A DNA stretch of 64,000 nt, from NCBI RefSeq assembly GCF_001422645.1, contig NZ_LMLR01000015.1, positions 117,164 through 181,163 of the forward strand, given 5' to 3'. The translations under genes and the position numbers were made by a program. Positions 17,665 through 25,482 of the stretch are shown here, piece by piece. How positions within the stretch are numbered: the stretch's first letter is position 1; every line of letters begins with the position of its first letter. The notes below the pieces were generated by a model, which searched no databases, was not told the origin of the DNA, and saw only the letters and a list, made by a program, of their open reading frames with translations. Source of the stretch: Arthrobacter sp. Leaf69 (lineage in GTDB: Bacteria > Actinomycetota > Actinomycetes > Actinomycetales > Micrococcaceae).

Positions 17665-19011
17665 GTGACTGACTCAAGTCCCACCCCTCCGAAACGACAG
17701 GATCCGCAGCTGGATCCGGCCGATGACGCTGACGAACCAGCGTTCGACTGGATGAAGCCGGCTTCGGACAAGCGCCCCGCTGCGGCTTCCGACCGCGCCC
17801 CCGGAACCGGGGCCGTCAACGCCCCGGAACCGCTGTCGCGCGCCGACCGCAAGGCGGCTGAAGCCGCCGTCGAACCGGCGCCCAAGGGCAATGGCGCGCA
17901 CTTCAGCGAGCCGTTGCCCACCTCCGCGCTGCAGATCCGCCCGCCGGAAGAGGAGGTCCAGCGGCGGAACGCCGAACGGGAACACGCCGCGAACGCCAAA
18001 CCGGTGGCCCCCCGCGTGATGCAGGTCCTTCTTGCTGTGTGCTTCCCCGTCATCCTGCTGGTGCTGGCCGTCCGGGCCGTCGCCAGCCCCCTGTTCCTGT
18101 GGGTGGAGTACAACCGTCCCGGTTTTCCAGGCGACGGTTACGGCTTCAGCACCGACGACCGCATGACCTATGGCTCTTATGCCGTGGACTACCTCAGCAA
18201 CTGGTCAGGCCCGCGGTACCTTGGTGAACTCGTCAACCGCAGCGGAGACAAGCTCTTCGGCGACGGCGAAGTCAGCCACATGGCGGACGTCAAACTCGTC
18301 ATCATGTCCGCCTTCGGCGCCGGCGTCCTGCTGATCCTGCTGAGCCTCATCGCCGTGGTTTACCTGCGGCGCCGCAGCCCCGGGGGAGTGCGGCGCGGCC
18401 TGTTTGCCGGTTCGATTGTCACCCTCGTCATCATCATCAGCCTCGGCGTACTGGCGGTGCTTGGCTGGGAGCAGTTCTTCGCCCAGTTCCACAATGTCTT
18501 CTTCGCGAGTGGCACCTGGACGTTCTCGCTGCAGGACACCCTGATCAGGCTCTTCCCGGGCCAGTTCTGGGTTGACGGCGGGATCGTTGTCGCCGGCCTG
18601 GTGCTGATCGCCTCGCTCGTCACTCTTATCCTCACCTGGCCGACGCGCAAGCGCCGCGGGCTGCCGAAAAAACGCAAGTCCGCGGCAGCTGATTCTGCCG
18701 AGGAGGCAGCAGGGGATCCGTCCGGAACGGATCCCGCGGACCCGGATTCGAAGGAAGCCGACCCCCAGGAAGCCGCGCCCGCGGAGGCGGTCCCGGCCAA
18801 GCGGTTCCGTTTCCGGCGGGACAAGTCCGGCAAGTCCGGCGACACCGCCGCGGGCCTGACTGCCACGGATGAACCTGCCGCCACGGACGCGGCTGCCGGG
18901 AACACCCCCGCCACTGCTCCGGGAACGGACCGTCCCGGCACGGCTGCCGCCGGCCCCGCAGGCACCGGGACGCATGACACCCCCTCGAGGGGACACTCCA
19001 GCACCGTCTAG
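17665..19011 (+). CDS. TIGR01906-family integral membrane protein
   Basis: A 448-residue protein starting with GTG 17665. Residues 1-115 are charged and Pro/Ala-rich (cytoplasmic, probably disordered). Four membrane segments follow: one near 120-138, two between about 210 and 275, and one near 305-330. The TIGR01906 core is seen in YGFSTDDRMTYGSYAVDYL and the QFFAQFHNVFFASGTWTF segment with its predicted extracytoplasmic aromatic residues. The tail from about 330 is long, charged and low-complexity. Function is unknown; relatives occur in firmicutes and actinobacteria. A strong bidirectional terminator separates it from the convergent acyl-CoA ligase gene. Confidence 0.88.
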   Translation: MTDSSPTPPKRQDPQLDPADDADEPAFDWMKPASDKRPAAASDRAPGTGAVNAPEPLSRADRKAAEAAVEPAPKGNGAHFSEPLPTSALQIRPPEEEVQRRNAEREHAANAKPVAPRVMQVLLAVCFPVILLVLAVRAVASPLFLWVEYNRPGFPGDGYGFSTDDRMTYGSYAVDYLSNWSGPRYLGELVNRSGDKLFGDGEVSHMADVKLVIMSAFGAGVLLILLSLIAVVYLRRRSPGGVRRGLFAGSIVTLVIIISLGVLAVLGWEQFFAQFHNVFFASGTWTFSLQDTLIRLFPGQFWVDGGIVVAGLVLIASLVTLILTWPTRKRRGLPKKRKSAAADSAEEAAGDPSGTDPADPDSKEADPQEAAPAEAVPAKRFRFRRDKSGKSGDTAAGLTATDEPAATDAAAGNTPATAPGTDRPGTAAAGPAGTGTHDTPSRGHSSTV

Positions 19012-19035
19012 GGCGTCTGGAACCCGTACCGCATG

Positions 19036-19070
19036 AAAAGCGGCCGGCACCGCGGTGCCGGCCGCTTTTT
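19036..19070. terminator. bidirectional terminator between convergent genes
   Basis: A stem of about 15 bp (AAAAGCGGCCGGCAC paired with GTGCCGGCCGCTTTT), A-rich on one side and T-rich on the other, so it works on both strands. Confidence 0.88.
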
Positions 19071-19092
19071 CATGCCTTCATGAACCGGGGCG

Positions 19093-20922
19093 TCAGCCGT
19101 AGATCCGGTTGATCTGGGCCTCGAAGTCACGCACGACGGCACCGCGCTTGAGTTTCAGCGACGGCGTCAGATGCCCGGATTCCACCGTGAAGTCAGCGTC
19201 CAGCACAACGAAGCTGCGGATGGACTCGGCCTGGGAAACGAGGGCGTTTGCCTGGTCCACGGCGTGCTGCAATGCTGCGCGGACCAGATCGTTCCCGCTG
19301 GCTTCCGCAGGCGTCATCGCGGGAACCTTGTGTACAGCGCACCAGTTTTCCAGTCCTTCGGGATCCAGGTTGATGAGGGCCGACACAAAGGGCCGGCCGT
19401 CCCCGATCACCACCGCCTGCAGGACCAGCTCGTGCTCGCGAATCTTTTCCTCCAGCGGCCCGGGGGCGACGTTCTTGCCGCCGGCGGTGACCAGCAGGTC
19501 CTTCTTGCGGCCGGTAATCGTCAGGAAACCGTCTTCGTCAAGGGACCCGAGGTCACCGGTGCGGAAGAAACCATCCACGAACGCCTCCGCATTGGCTGCG
19601 GCATTGTTGTGGTACCCCTTGAAAACGCCAATGCCCTTCACCAGGATCTCGCCGTCCTCGGCCACGCGGATGGTGGTTCCGGGCACCGGGATGCCCACCG
19701 TCCCCACCTTGGAACGGGCCGGTGTGTTGGCCGTGCACGGTGCCGTGGTTTCCGTGAGGCCGTAGCCTTCGAGGACGGGGACGCCCGCGCCCCGGAAGAA
19801 GTGGGCGTCGTGGGGGCTCAGCGGACTGGCCCCGGAGACCGTGTAGCCCAGGTGGCCTCCAAAGGCCTGGCGCAGCTTGGGGTACAGCAACCGGTCGAAC
19901 AGGGCGTGCCGGGCGCGGGCCGCCAGCCCGGGACCGGGCCCGATGCCCCGGGTGGCGGCGTCGAGCGCCTTGGAGTAGTTGATGGCGGCTGCGGCGGCCG
20001 ACTCGAAGAGGCGCTCCTTCCCGGCGAGGGCGGCCTTGTGGGCGGCGCCGGCGTAGACCTTCTCAAAGATCCGGGGGACCACCAGCAGGAAGGTGGGCTT
20101 GAAACTGGCCAGGTCCTCGAGCAGTTCCTTGGCGCTGGCGGTGTGTCCCACGGTGGTCCCGGCGCTGAGGCAGATCACCTGGACGGCGCGGGCGAGTACG
20201 TGCGCCAGCGGAAGGAACATCAGGGTCCGGGTGCGGGGCTGCATCAGGATCTCCGGCAGGAACGGCACGATGTTCTTGGCGACCAGGGCGAAATTCCCGT
20301 GCGTGATTTCGCAGCCCTTGGGCCGGCCGGTGGTGCCGGAGGTGTAGACGAGGGACGCAACGTCCGCGAGGCCGGCCGCGGACCGGTGCCGTTCCAGCTC
20401 GGCGTCGCCGACGCCGGTGCCCGCGGCCGCCAGGCTGGCGAGGTTGGGGGCGGCGCCGTCGGAATCCATCCGCACCACAGGCAGCACAGAGTCAGCGAGC
20501 AGGCCGGAGCTGTCCAGCACCTCGCGGACCAGGGCCGCCTTGGCCTCGTTTTCAGCGAAGATGCGCCGGGCTCCGGAGTCGTGCAGGATCCACTCGATCT
20601 GGCTGGCGGAGGACGTCTCATAGATGGGAACGGGGACGCCGCCGGCGAACCAGATGGCAAAGTCCACCACGGTCCACTCGTAGCGGGTGCCGGACATGAC
20701 CGCCACGGTTTCCCCCGGTGTGAGGCCGCCGGCGATCAGCCCTTTGGCCAGCGACCGGACCTGGTCCAGGAACTGCTGCGCGGAAACATCGGCCCAGCCG
20801 GCCTGCCCTTTGCGGGCGTAGAGGGCGTGCACGGGATCCTTGGCGTGCTGCTCCAGGAGCAGGTCCGTTACGTTGCTGCCCGGGTCGAGCTCGACGAGCA
20901 GTCCGGTGCTTGCTTCTCTCAC
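19093..20922 (-). CDS. long-chain fatty-acid-CoA ligase (FadD15-like AMP-binding enzyme)
   Basis: A 609-residue ANL-family enzyme that activates fatty acids to acyl-CoA through an acyl-adenylate. Motifs are YTSGTTGRPKG near 192 (P-loop), GYGLTETTAP near 384, RTGDLG, and GRKKDLLVTAGGKNVAPGPLE near 466 with the catalytic Lys hinge. The GKNVAP wording is typical of the FadD15/long-chain group with AMP-binding enzymes of 600 residues. GTG 20922 is chosen because GGAG lies 11 nt upstream; the frame runs on to 20973 without family similarity. It follows the mannosyltransferase gene by 58 nt on the same strand and may be cotranscribed. Confidence 0.94.
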   Translation of the reverse strand: MREASTGLLVELDPGSNVTDLLLEQHAKDPVHALYARKGQAGWADVSAQQFLDQVRSLAKGLIAGGLTPGETVAVMSGTRYEWTVVDFAIWFAGGVPVPIYETSSASQIEWILHDSGARRIFAENEAKAALVREVLDSSGLLADSVLPVVRMDSDGAAPNLASLAAAGTGVGDAELERHRSAAGLADVASLVYTSGTTGRPKGCEITHGNFALVAKNIVPFLPEILMQPRTRTLMFLPLAHVLARAVQVICLSAGTTVGHTASAKELLEDLASFKPTFLLVVPRIFEKVYAGAAHKAALAGKERLFESAAAAAINYSKALDAATRGIGPGPGLAARARHALFDRLLYPKLRQAFGGHLGYTVSGASPLSPHDAHFFRGAGVPVLEGYGLTETTAPCTANTPARSKVGTVGIPVPGTTIRVAEDGEILVKGIGVFKGYHNNAAANAEAFVDGFFRTGDLGSLDEDGFLTITGRKKDLLVTAGGKNVAPGPLEEKIREHELVLQAVVIGDGRPFVSALINLDPEGLENWCAVHKVPAMTPAEASGNDLVRAALQHAVDQANALVSQAESIRSFVVLDADFTVESGHLTPSLKLKRGAVVRDFEAQINRIYG

Positions 20923-20980
20923 AGCCGTTTCTCCATTCCGGGTCCGCCTCGTGCCGGCGGACGTCCCCTGCAATCCTCCC

Positions 20981-22693
20981 CTAGATCCAGGACGGCATCC
21001 ACATCCGGAACCGCCAATCCTGGTAGGAAATGGTCTCGGCGGTCCAGACCGGATAGAAGAACGCCGAGACGAGCACGGCCGTGGCCACGAAGAGGGTCAC
21101 GAGGAACAGGCCGGAACGCCGCCGCCACAGGGGATCCGTGCGCTGGCCCAGGACGAGCCCCATGCAGTAGACGAGGGCCAGGACCAGGAAGGGCTCGAAG
21201 GACACGGCGTAGAAGAAGAACATGGTGCGTTCCGGGTACAGGAACCAGGGGAGGTATCCGGCTGCCACGCCCGCGAGGACTGCCCCCGCGCGCCAGTCGC
21301 GCCGCCCGGCCCACCAGAAGAGCAAGACGCCGAGGCAGACGGCGGCGCCCCACCAGATCACAGGGTTGCCGACGGAGAGGATCGCCGTTGTGCAGCTGGC
21401 CGTGTCGCACCCCGGGCTGCCCTGCTCGGGGGATTCGTAGAAGAAGGACGTCGGCCGGCCCAGCACCAGCCAGCTCCAGGCGCTGGCCTCGTACGGATGG
21501 TCCGAGCTGAGCCCCTGGTGGAACTTGTAGGCTTCCAGGTGGTAGTGCGCCAGGGACCGGACGGCATCCGGCAGCCAGCCCCACTCCGCCGAGGGGACTG
21601 TTGCGGCCCAGTTCCGGAAGTACGCGTCCCGGGACCGGAACCAGCCGGTCCAGCTGGCGGCGTACACGAGGGCGGCCACCGGGACGATACTGAGGAACGC
21701 CGGAATCCCGTCCTTGAGGATTCCGCCGCTGATCCAGCCGTGAATGCCGGCGATCCGGCGTGCGCTGAGGTCCCAGAAGACCGTGAGCAGCCCGAAGCCG
21801 GCCAGGAAGAACAGCGCTGACCACTTTGTGCCCACGGCCAGGCCCAGGCATACTCCGGCGGCGAGCCGCCACCAGCGGATCCCCAGCCAGGGGCCGGAGG
21901 CCAGCTGGAGCAGGCCGGGGCGTCCGTCCGGGGAGGCCGCGGCCTGCCGCCCGAGCCGAATGGCGAGCCGGCGTCGGCCGTCGTCGCGGTCCATCAGCAG
22001 GGCGCCGAACGCGGCAAGGACCCAGAACATCAGGAAGATATCCAGCAGGGACGTCCGGGACATCACCAGGTGATGGCCGTCCACCGCCAGCAGCACGCCC
22101 GCCACAGCCCCGAGGGTCAGTGAGCGGAAGAGCTTCTGGGCAATGAGGACCAGCAGGAAAATGGACAGCGTGCCTGTCAAGGCAGCCCCGAACCTCCAGC
22201 CGAAGGGATTGTCCGGGCCGAAGAGCCACATGCCGGCGGCGATCATCCACTTCCCGACCGGCGGGTGGACGACATACTCGGGGCTGTCCAGGAGCACCCC
22301 GGGATTCCCGGCGACAAAGGCTTCGTTGGCTTTGTCCGGCCACGCCCGTTCATAGCCGCTGACCAGGAACGAGTAGCCGTCCTTGACGTAGTAGGTCTCA
22401 TCGAAGACCAGGGTGCGGGGAGAATCCAGCCGGACGAAGCGCAGGACTCCGCCGAGGCCCGCAGTGATGGCCGGAATGAGCCAGAACCACAGCCGGAGCG
22501 AGGGCGGGTAGTCCCGCCAGCTCCGGATGTTTCCGATCAGCCGGTCCGTGAGGGCCTCGGGGGTGAACGCCTCCTCCGGGCGGCTGACCCAGCGGTGCCC
22601 CTCCAGGTTGCGTCCGGTGCGGGTGGCTGGGGGCGCCGATCCGGTGGAACCGGCCTCGACGTCCCGGGTGGGGGTCTGCGTCACGTTGCCCAT
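20981..22693 (-). CDS. pmt: dolichyl-phosphate-mannose-protein mannosyltransferase (Pmt family)
   Basis: A 570-residue polytopic enzyme (about 11 hydrophobic helices) that moves mannose from polyprenyl-phosphate-mannose to Ser/Thr of exported proteins. The first extracytoplasmic loop has the conserved acidic pair and context FDETYYVKD. HPPVGKWMI and a second loop with SWEFAF-like aromatic residues also fit GT39. ATG 22693 is preferred because AAAGG lies just upstream and the longer frame would run across the divergent rsmI gene. Actinobacteria use Sec-coupled O-mannosylation, so exported proteins here, such as RpfB or the peroxidase, could be substrates (inference). It is divergent from rsmI across 106 nt. 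Confidence 0.94.
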   Translation of the reverse strand: MGNVTQTPTRDVEAGSTGSAPPATRTGRNLEGHRWVSRPEEAFTPEALTDRLIGNIRSWRDYPPSLRLWFWLIPAITAGLGGVLRFVRLDSPRTLVFDETYYVKDGYSFLVSGYERAWPDKANEAFVAGNPGVLLDSPEYVVHPPVGKWMIAAGMWLFGPDNPFGWRFGAALTGTLSIFLLVLIAQKLFRSLTLGAVAGVLLAVDGHHLVMSRTSLLDIFLMFWVLAAFGALLMDRDDGRRRLAIRLGRQAAASPDGRPGLLQLASGPWLGIRWWRLAAGVCLGLAVGTKWSALFFLAGFGLLTVFWDLSARRIAGIHGWISGGILKDGIPAFLSIVPVAALVYAASWTGWFRSRDAYFRNWAATVPSAEWGWLPDAVRSLAHYHLEAYKFHQGLSSDHPYEASAWSWLVLGRPTSFFYESPEQGSPGCDTASCTTAILSVGNPVIWWGAAVCLGVLLFWWAGRRDWRAGAVLAGVAAGYLPWFLYPERTMFFFYAVSFEPFLVLALVYCMGLVLGQRTDPLWRRRSGLFLVTLFVATAVLVSAFFYPVWTAETISYQDWRFRMWMPSWI

Positions 22694-22787
22694 GCTACCT
22701 TTTGCGGCTGTGGTCCTCCGTCCGGTTCGTCGCCGGGTCCTCTGTCGCCCGTCGCCGGGTTCGTCGGCCCGCGGCCCGTGCCAGCAG

Positions 22788-22793
22788 TAGGCT
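22788..22793 (+). promoter_or_regulatory. -10 box TAGGCT for rsmI, leaderless spacing
   Basis: TAGGCT ends 6 nt before GTG 22800. This fits a leaderless transcript and supports that start. Confidence 0.5.
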
Positions 22794-22799
22794 GGTCGT

Positions 22800-23762
22800 G
22801 TGGACCCTAAACTCAGCACTTCCCCGAACCTGTCCGGCGACAACCTGGGCGCAGCGGACGACGTCGAGGACGGCGCCGGTCCGGGGCCCGGCGAAGGCCC
22901 CGGGGCGGGGCCCGTTCCCCAGGGCGGCGGACCCGGACGGATCGTGCTGGCGGCAACCCCGATTGGCAACGCCGGAGACGCCACGTACCGGCTGATCGAG
23001 CTGCTGACGACGGCGGACATCGTCGCCGCCGAGGACACCCGGCGGCTGCACCGCCTGGTCCAGAACCTGGGTGTCACCGTGGCCGGCCGGATCATCAGCT
23101 ACCACGAGCACAACGAGGCCGCCAAGACCGGCGAACTCCTGGACCAAGTTCGCGGAGGCAAGACTCTTGTGATGGTGACCGATGCCGGCATGCCGTCCGT
23201 CTCGGATCCGGGCTTCCGCCTGGTTGAAGGGGCCGTGGCCGCCGGTCTCACGGTCACCGCCGCCCCCGGACCTTCCGCGGTGCTTACCGCCCTGGCGCTC
23301 TCGGGGCTGCCGACCGACCGGTTCTGCTTCGAGGGGTTCCTGCCCCGCAAGGCCGGAGAACGGTCCTCCCGCCTGGCGGATCTCGACGCCGAACGCCGCA
23401 CCATGATCTTCTTTGAAGCACCGCACCGGCTGGAGCCGATGCTCCGGGCGCTCCGCGAGCGGTTCGGCGCGGACCGGCGCGCCGCCGTATGCCGGGAGCT
23501 GACCAAGACCTATGAGGAGGTCATCCGCGGCACCCTGCGCGAACTGCTGGAGTGGGCTGAATCCAATGAGGTGCGCGGCGAGATCGCCGTCGTTGTGGGC
23601 GGCGCCCCGGAACGGGAACCGGGCAAGCCGGAGGACCACGTGGCGGACGTCAACGCGCTCATTGCGCAGGGTATCCGGCTCAAGGAGGCCGTCGCGGCCG
23701 TGGCGGACGATGCCAAGGTCAGCAAGCGGGAGCTGTATTCCGCCGTGCTCGCGGCCCGGTAG
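22800..23762 (+). CDS. rsmI: 16S rRNA (cytidine1402-2'-O)-methyltransferase (RsmI)
   Basis: A 320-residue SAM-dependent enzyme of the tetrapyrrole-methylase fold that modifies C1402 in the ribosomal P site. Motifs are GRIVLAATPIGNAGD, AAEDTRRLHRLV, SYHEHNE, VTDAGMPSVSDPG, AAPGPSAVLTALALSGLPTDRFCFEGFLPRK and FFEAPHR. The first 45 residues are a Gly/Pro/Asp-rich extension not found in most relatives. The leaderless promoter spacing still favours GTG 22800. The usual M. tuberculosis neighbour is also the pmt gene, in divergent orientation, as seen here. Confidence 0.96.
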   Translation: MDPKLSTSPNLSGDNLGAADDVEDGAGPGPGEGPGAGPVPQGGGPGRIVLAATPIGNAGDATYRLIELLTTADIVAAEDTRRLHRLVQNLGVTVAGRIISYHEHNEAAKTGELLDQVRGGKTLVMVTDAGMPSVSDPGFRLVEGAVAAGLTVTAAPGPSAVLTALALSGLPTDRFCFEGFLPRKAGERSSRLADLDAERRTMIFFEAPHRLEPMLRALRERFGADRRAAVCRELTKTYEEVIRGTLRELLEWAESNEVRGEIAVVVGGAPEREPGKPEDHVADVNALIAQGIRLKEAVAAVADDAKVSKRELYSAVLAAR

Positions 23763-23788
23763 GCGCGCCGGGCTGCCCGCTGAACGTG

Positions 23789-23810
23789 CGCTGTGCAGCT
23801 GCACAGCGCG
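23789..23810. promoter_or_regulatory. 22-bp perfect palindrome downstream of rsmI
   Basis: GCGCTGTGCAG followed directly by its reverse complement, 26 nt after the rsmI stop and 144 nt before gabD. There is no T-run, so it is more like a dimer-binding operator than a terminator. It lies in the 192-nt gap that must hold the gabD promoter. Confidence 0.5.
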
Positions 23811-23954
23811 CCCCCCGCCGCGTAGTGCGGGGATGCGTAGACAGTGCGGAGAATACAGCAGTACCGTGGCAGTAAATCCAGCGCTTTCGAATGGTCATTT
23901 GGACAGTGCTGAATCCCATCCCATTCACCCGAACCGCTGACGAGGGAGTCAACC

Positions 23955-25454
23955 GTGACCGTAACTGCCCAGCCCATTGTTACCGCGGAGCGCGAGCGCG
24001 CCCTGCTTGCCTCTGTTCCGACAGGACTGCTGATCGACGGCCAGTGGCGTCCGGCCGCGTCCGGCAAGACCTTCGACGTGGAGGATCCCTCGACCGGCAA
24101 AGTCCTGTTGAGCCTTGCCGACGCCGGACCGGAAGACGGGGCGGCGGCACTGGATGCCGCGGCCGCCGCGCAGGACTCCTGGGCGAAGGTTCCGCCCCGT
24201 GAGCGCGGAGAGATCCTGCGCCGTGCCTTTGAGCTGGTGACCGAGCGTGCGGAGGACTTCGCGCTGCTGATGACACTGGAGATGGGCAAGCCGCTGGCCG
24301 AGGCCCGTGGCGAGGTCACCTACGGTGCAGAGTTCCTGCGCTGGTTCTCCGAAGAGGCCGTTCGCGCCTTCGGCCGCTACTCGGTGTCCCCGGACGGGAA
24401 GTCCCGGCTGCTGGTCACGAAGAAGCCGGTGGGCCCGTGCCTGCTGATCACACCGTGGAACTTCCCGCTTGCGATGGCCACCCGCAAGGTGGCGCCCGCC
24501 GTCGCCGCGGGCTGCACCATGGTGCTGAAGTCCGCGAACCTGACCCCGCTGACGTCCCAGCTGTTTGCGGCCGTGATGGTGGAGGCCGGGCTGCCGGCCG
24601 GTGTGCTGAACCTGATCCCGACCTCCACGGCGGGAGCCACCACGGGTCCGCTGATCAAGGACTCCCGGCTCCGCAAACTCTCCTTCACCGGTTCCACGGA
24701 AGTCGGCCGCCGGCTGCTCTCGGATGCGTCCGAGACGGTCCTGCGGACCTCGATGGAGCTTGGCGGGAACGCCCCGTTCGTCGTGTTCGAGGACGCCGAC
24801 GTCGATGCCGCCGTTGCCGGAGCGATGCTGGCGAAGCTGCGGAACATGGGCGAGGCCTGCACCGCCGCGAACCGGTTCATCGTCCACGAGTCCGTTGCGG
24901 ATGAGTTCGCGGAGAAGTTCGCTGCCAAGATGGCCGGCATGACCACGGCCCGCGGCACCGAGGCCGAGTCCAAGGTGGGCCCGCTGATCGATGCCAAGAG
25001 CCGGGACAAGGTCCACGAACTGGTATCCGACGCCGTATCCGCCGGCGCGGTCGCGGTGATCGGCGGCGCCGCAGTGGACGGTCCCGGCTACTTCTACCAG
25101 CCGACCATCCTCAAAGGCGTCACCGAGGGCACCCGGATCCTGTCCGAGGAGATCTTTGGTCCCGTCGCGCCGATCATCACCTTCGACACCGAGGATGAGG
25201 CGGTCCGGCTGGCGAACAACACCGAGTACGGACTCGTCGCCTACGTCTTTACGAGGGACCTCAACCGGGGCATCCGGATGGGCGAACGCCTGGAGACCGG
25301 CATGCTGGGCCTGAACGCCGGTGTGGTCTCCAACGCCGCGGCACCCTTCGGCGGGGTCAAGCAGTCAGGACTGGGCCGGGAGGGTGGCCTCGAAGGTATC
25401 GAGGAATACCTCTACACCCAGTACATCGGCATCGCCGACCCCTACGCCGGCTAG
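23955..25454 (+). CDS. gabD: NAD(P)-dependent succinate-semialdehyde dehydrogenase
   Basis: A 499-residue aldehyde dehydrogenase that oxidises succinate semialdehyde to succinate, the last step of GABA use. The fold motifs are PWNFPLAMATRKVAPAVAAG, FTGSTEVGRRLL, the general base Glu in MELGGNAPF near 268, and the nucleophilic Cys in GEACTAANRF near 300. The GEAC(T/I)AANR wording is typical of SSADH. GTG 23955 has GAGGGAG 6 nt upstream. No GABA aminotransferase or permease is adjacent, so the exact substrate is inferred from sequence only. It converges on the transglutaminase gene with a 28-nt gap. Confidence 0.92.
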   Translation: MTVTAQPIVTAERERALLASVPTGLLIDGQWRPAASGKTFDVEDPSTGKVLLSLADAGPEDGAAALDAAAAAQDSWAKVPPRERGEILRRAFELVTERAEDFALLMTLEMGKPLAEARGEVTYGAEFLRWFSEEAVRAFGRYSVSPDGKSRLLVTKKPVGPCLLITPWNFPLAMATRKVAPAVAAGCTMVLKSANLTPLTSQLFAAVMVEAGLPAGVLNLIPTSTAGATTGPLIKDSRLRKLSFTGSTEVGRRLLSDASETVLRTSMELGGNAPFVVFEDADVDAAVAGAMLAKLRNMGEACTAANRFIVHESVADEFAEKFAAKMAGMTTARGTEAESKVGPLIDAKSRDKVHELVSDAVSAGAVAVIGGAAVDGPGYFYQPTILKGVTEGTRILSEEIFGPVAPIITFDTEDEAVRLANNTEYGLVAYVFTRDLNRGIRMGERLETGMLGLNAGVVSNAAAPFGGVKQSGLGREGGLEGIEEYLYTQYIGIADPYAG

Positions 25455-25482
25455 GAACACCACCGGCTGCGCGGGACCGGCT

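Noticed and set aside
19171..21510. Plus-strand open frame of 779 codons opposite the acyl-CoA ligase and pmt genes
   Set aside because: Shadow frame; the minus strand has clear family motifs and the plus translation has none.
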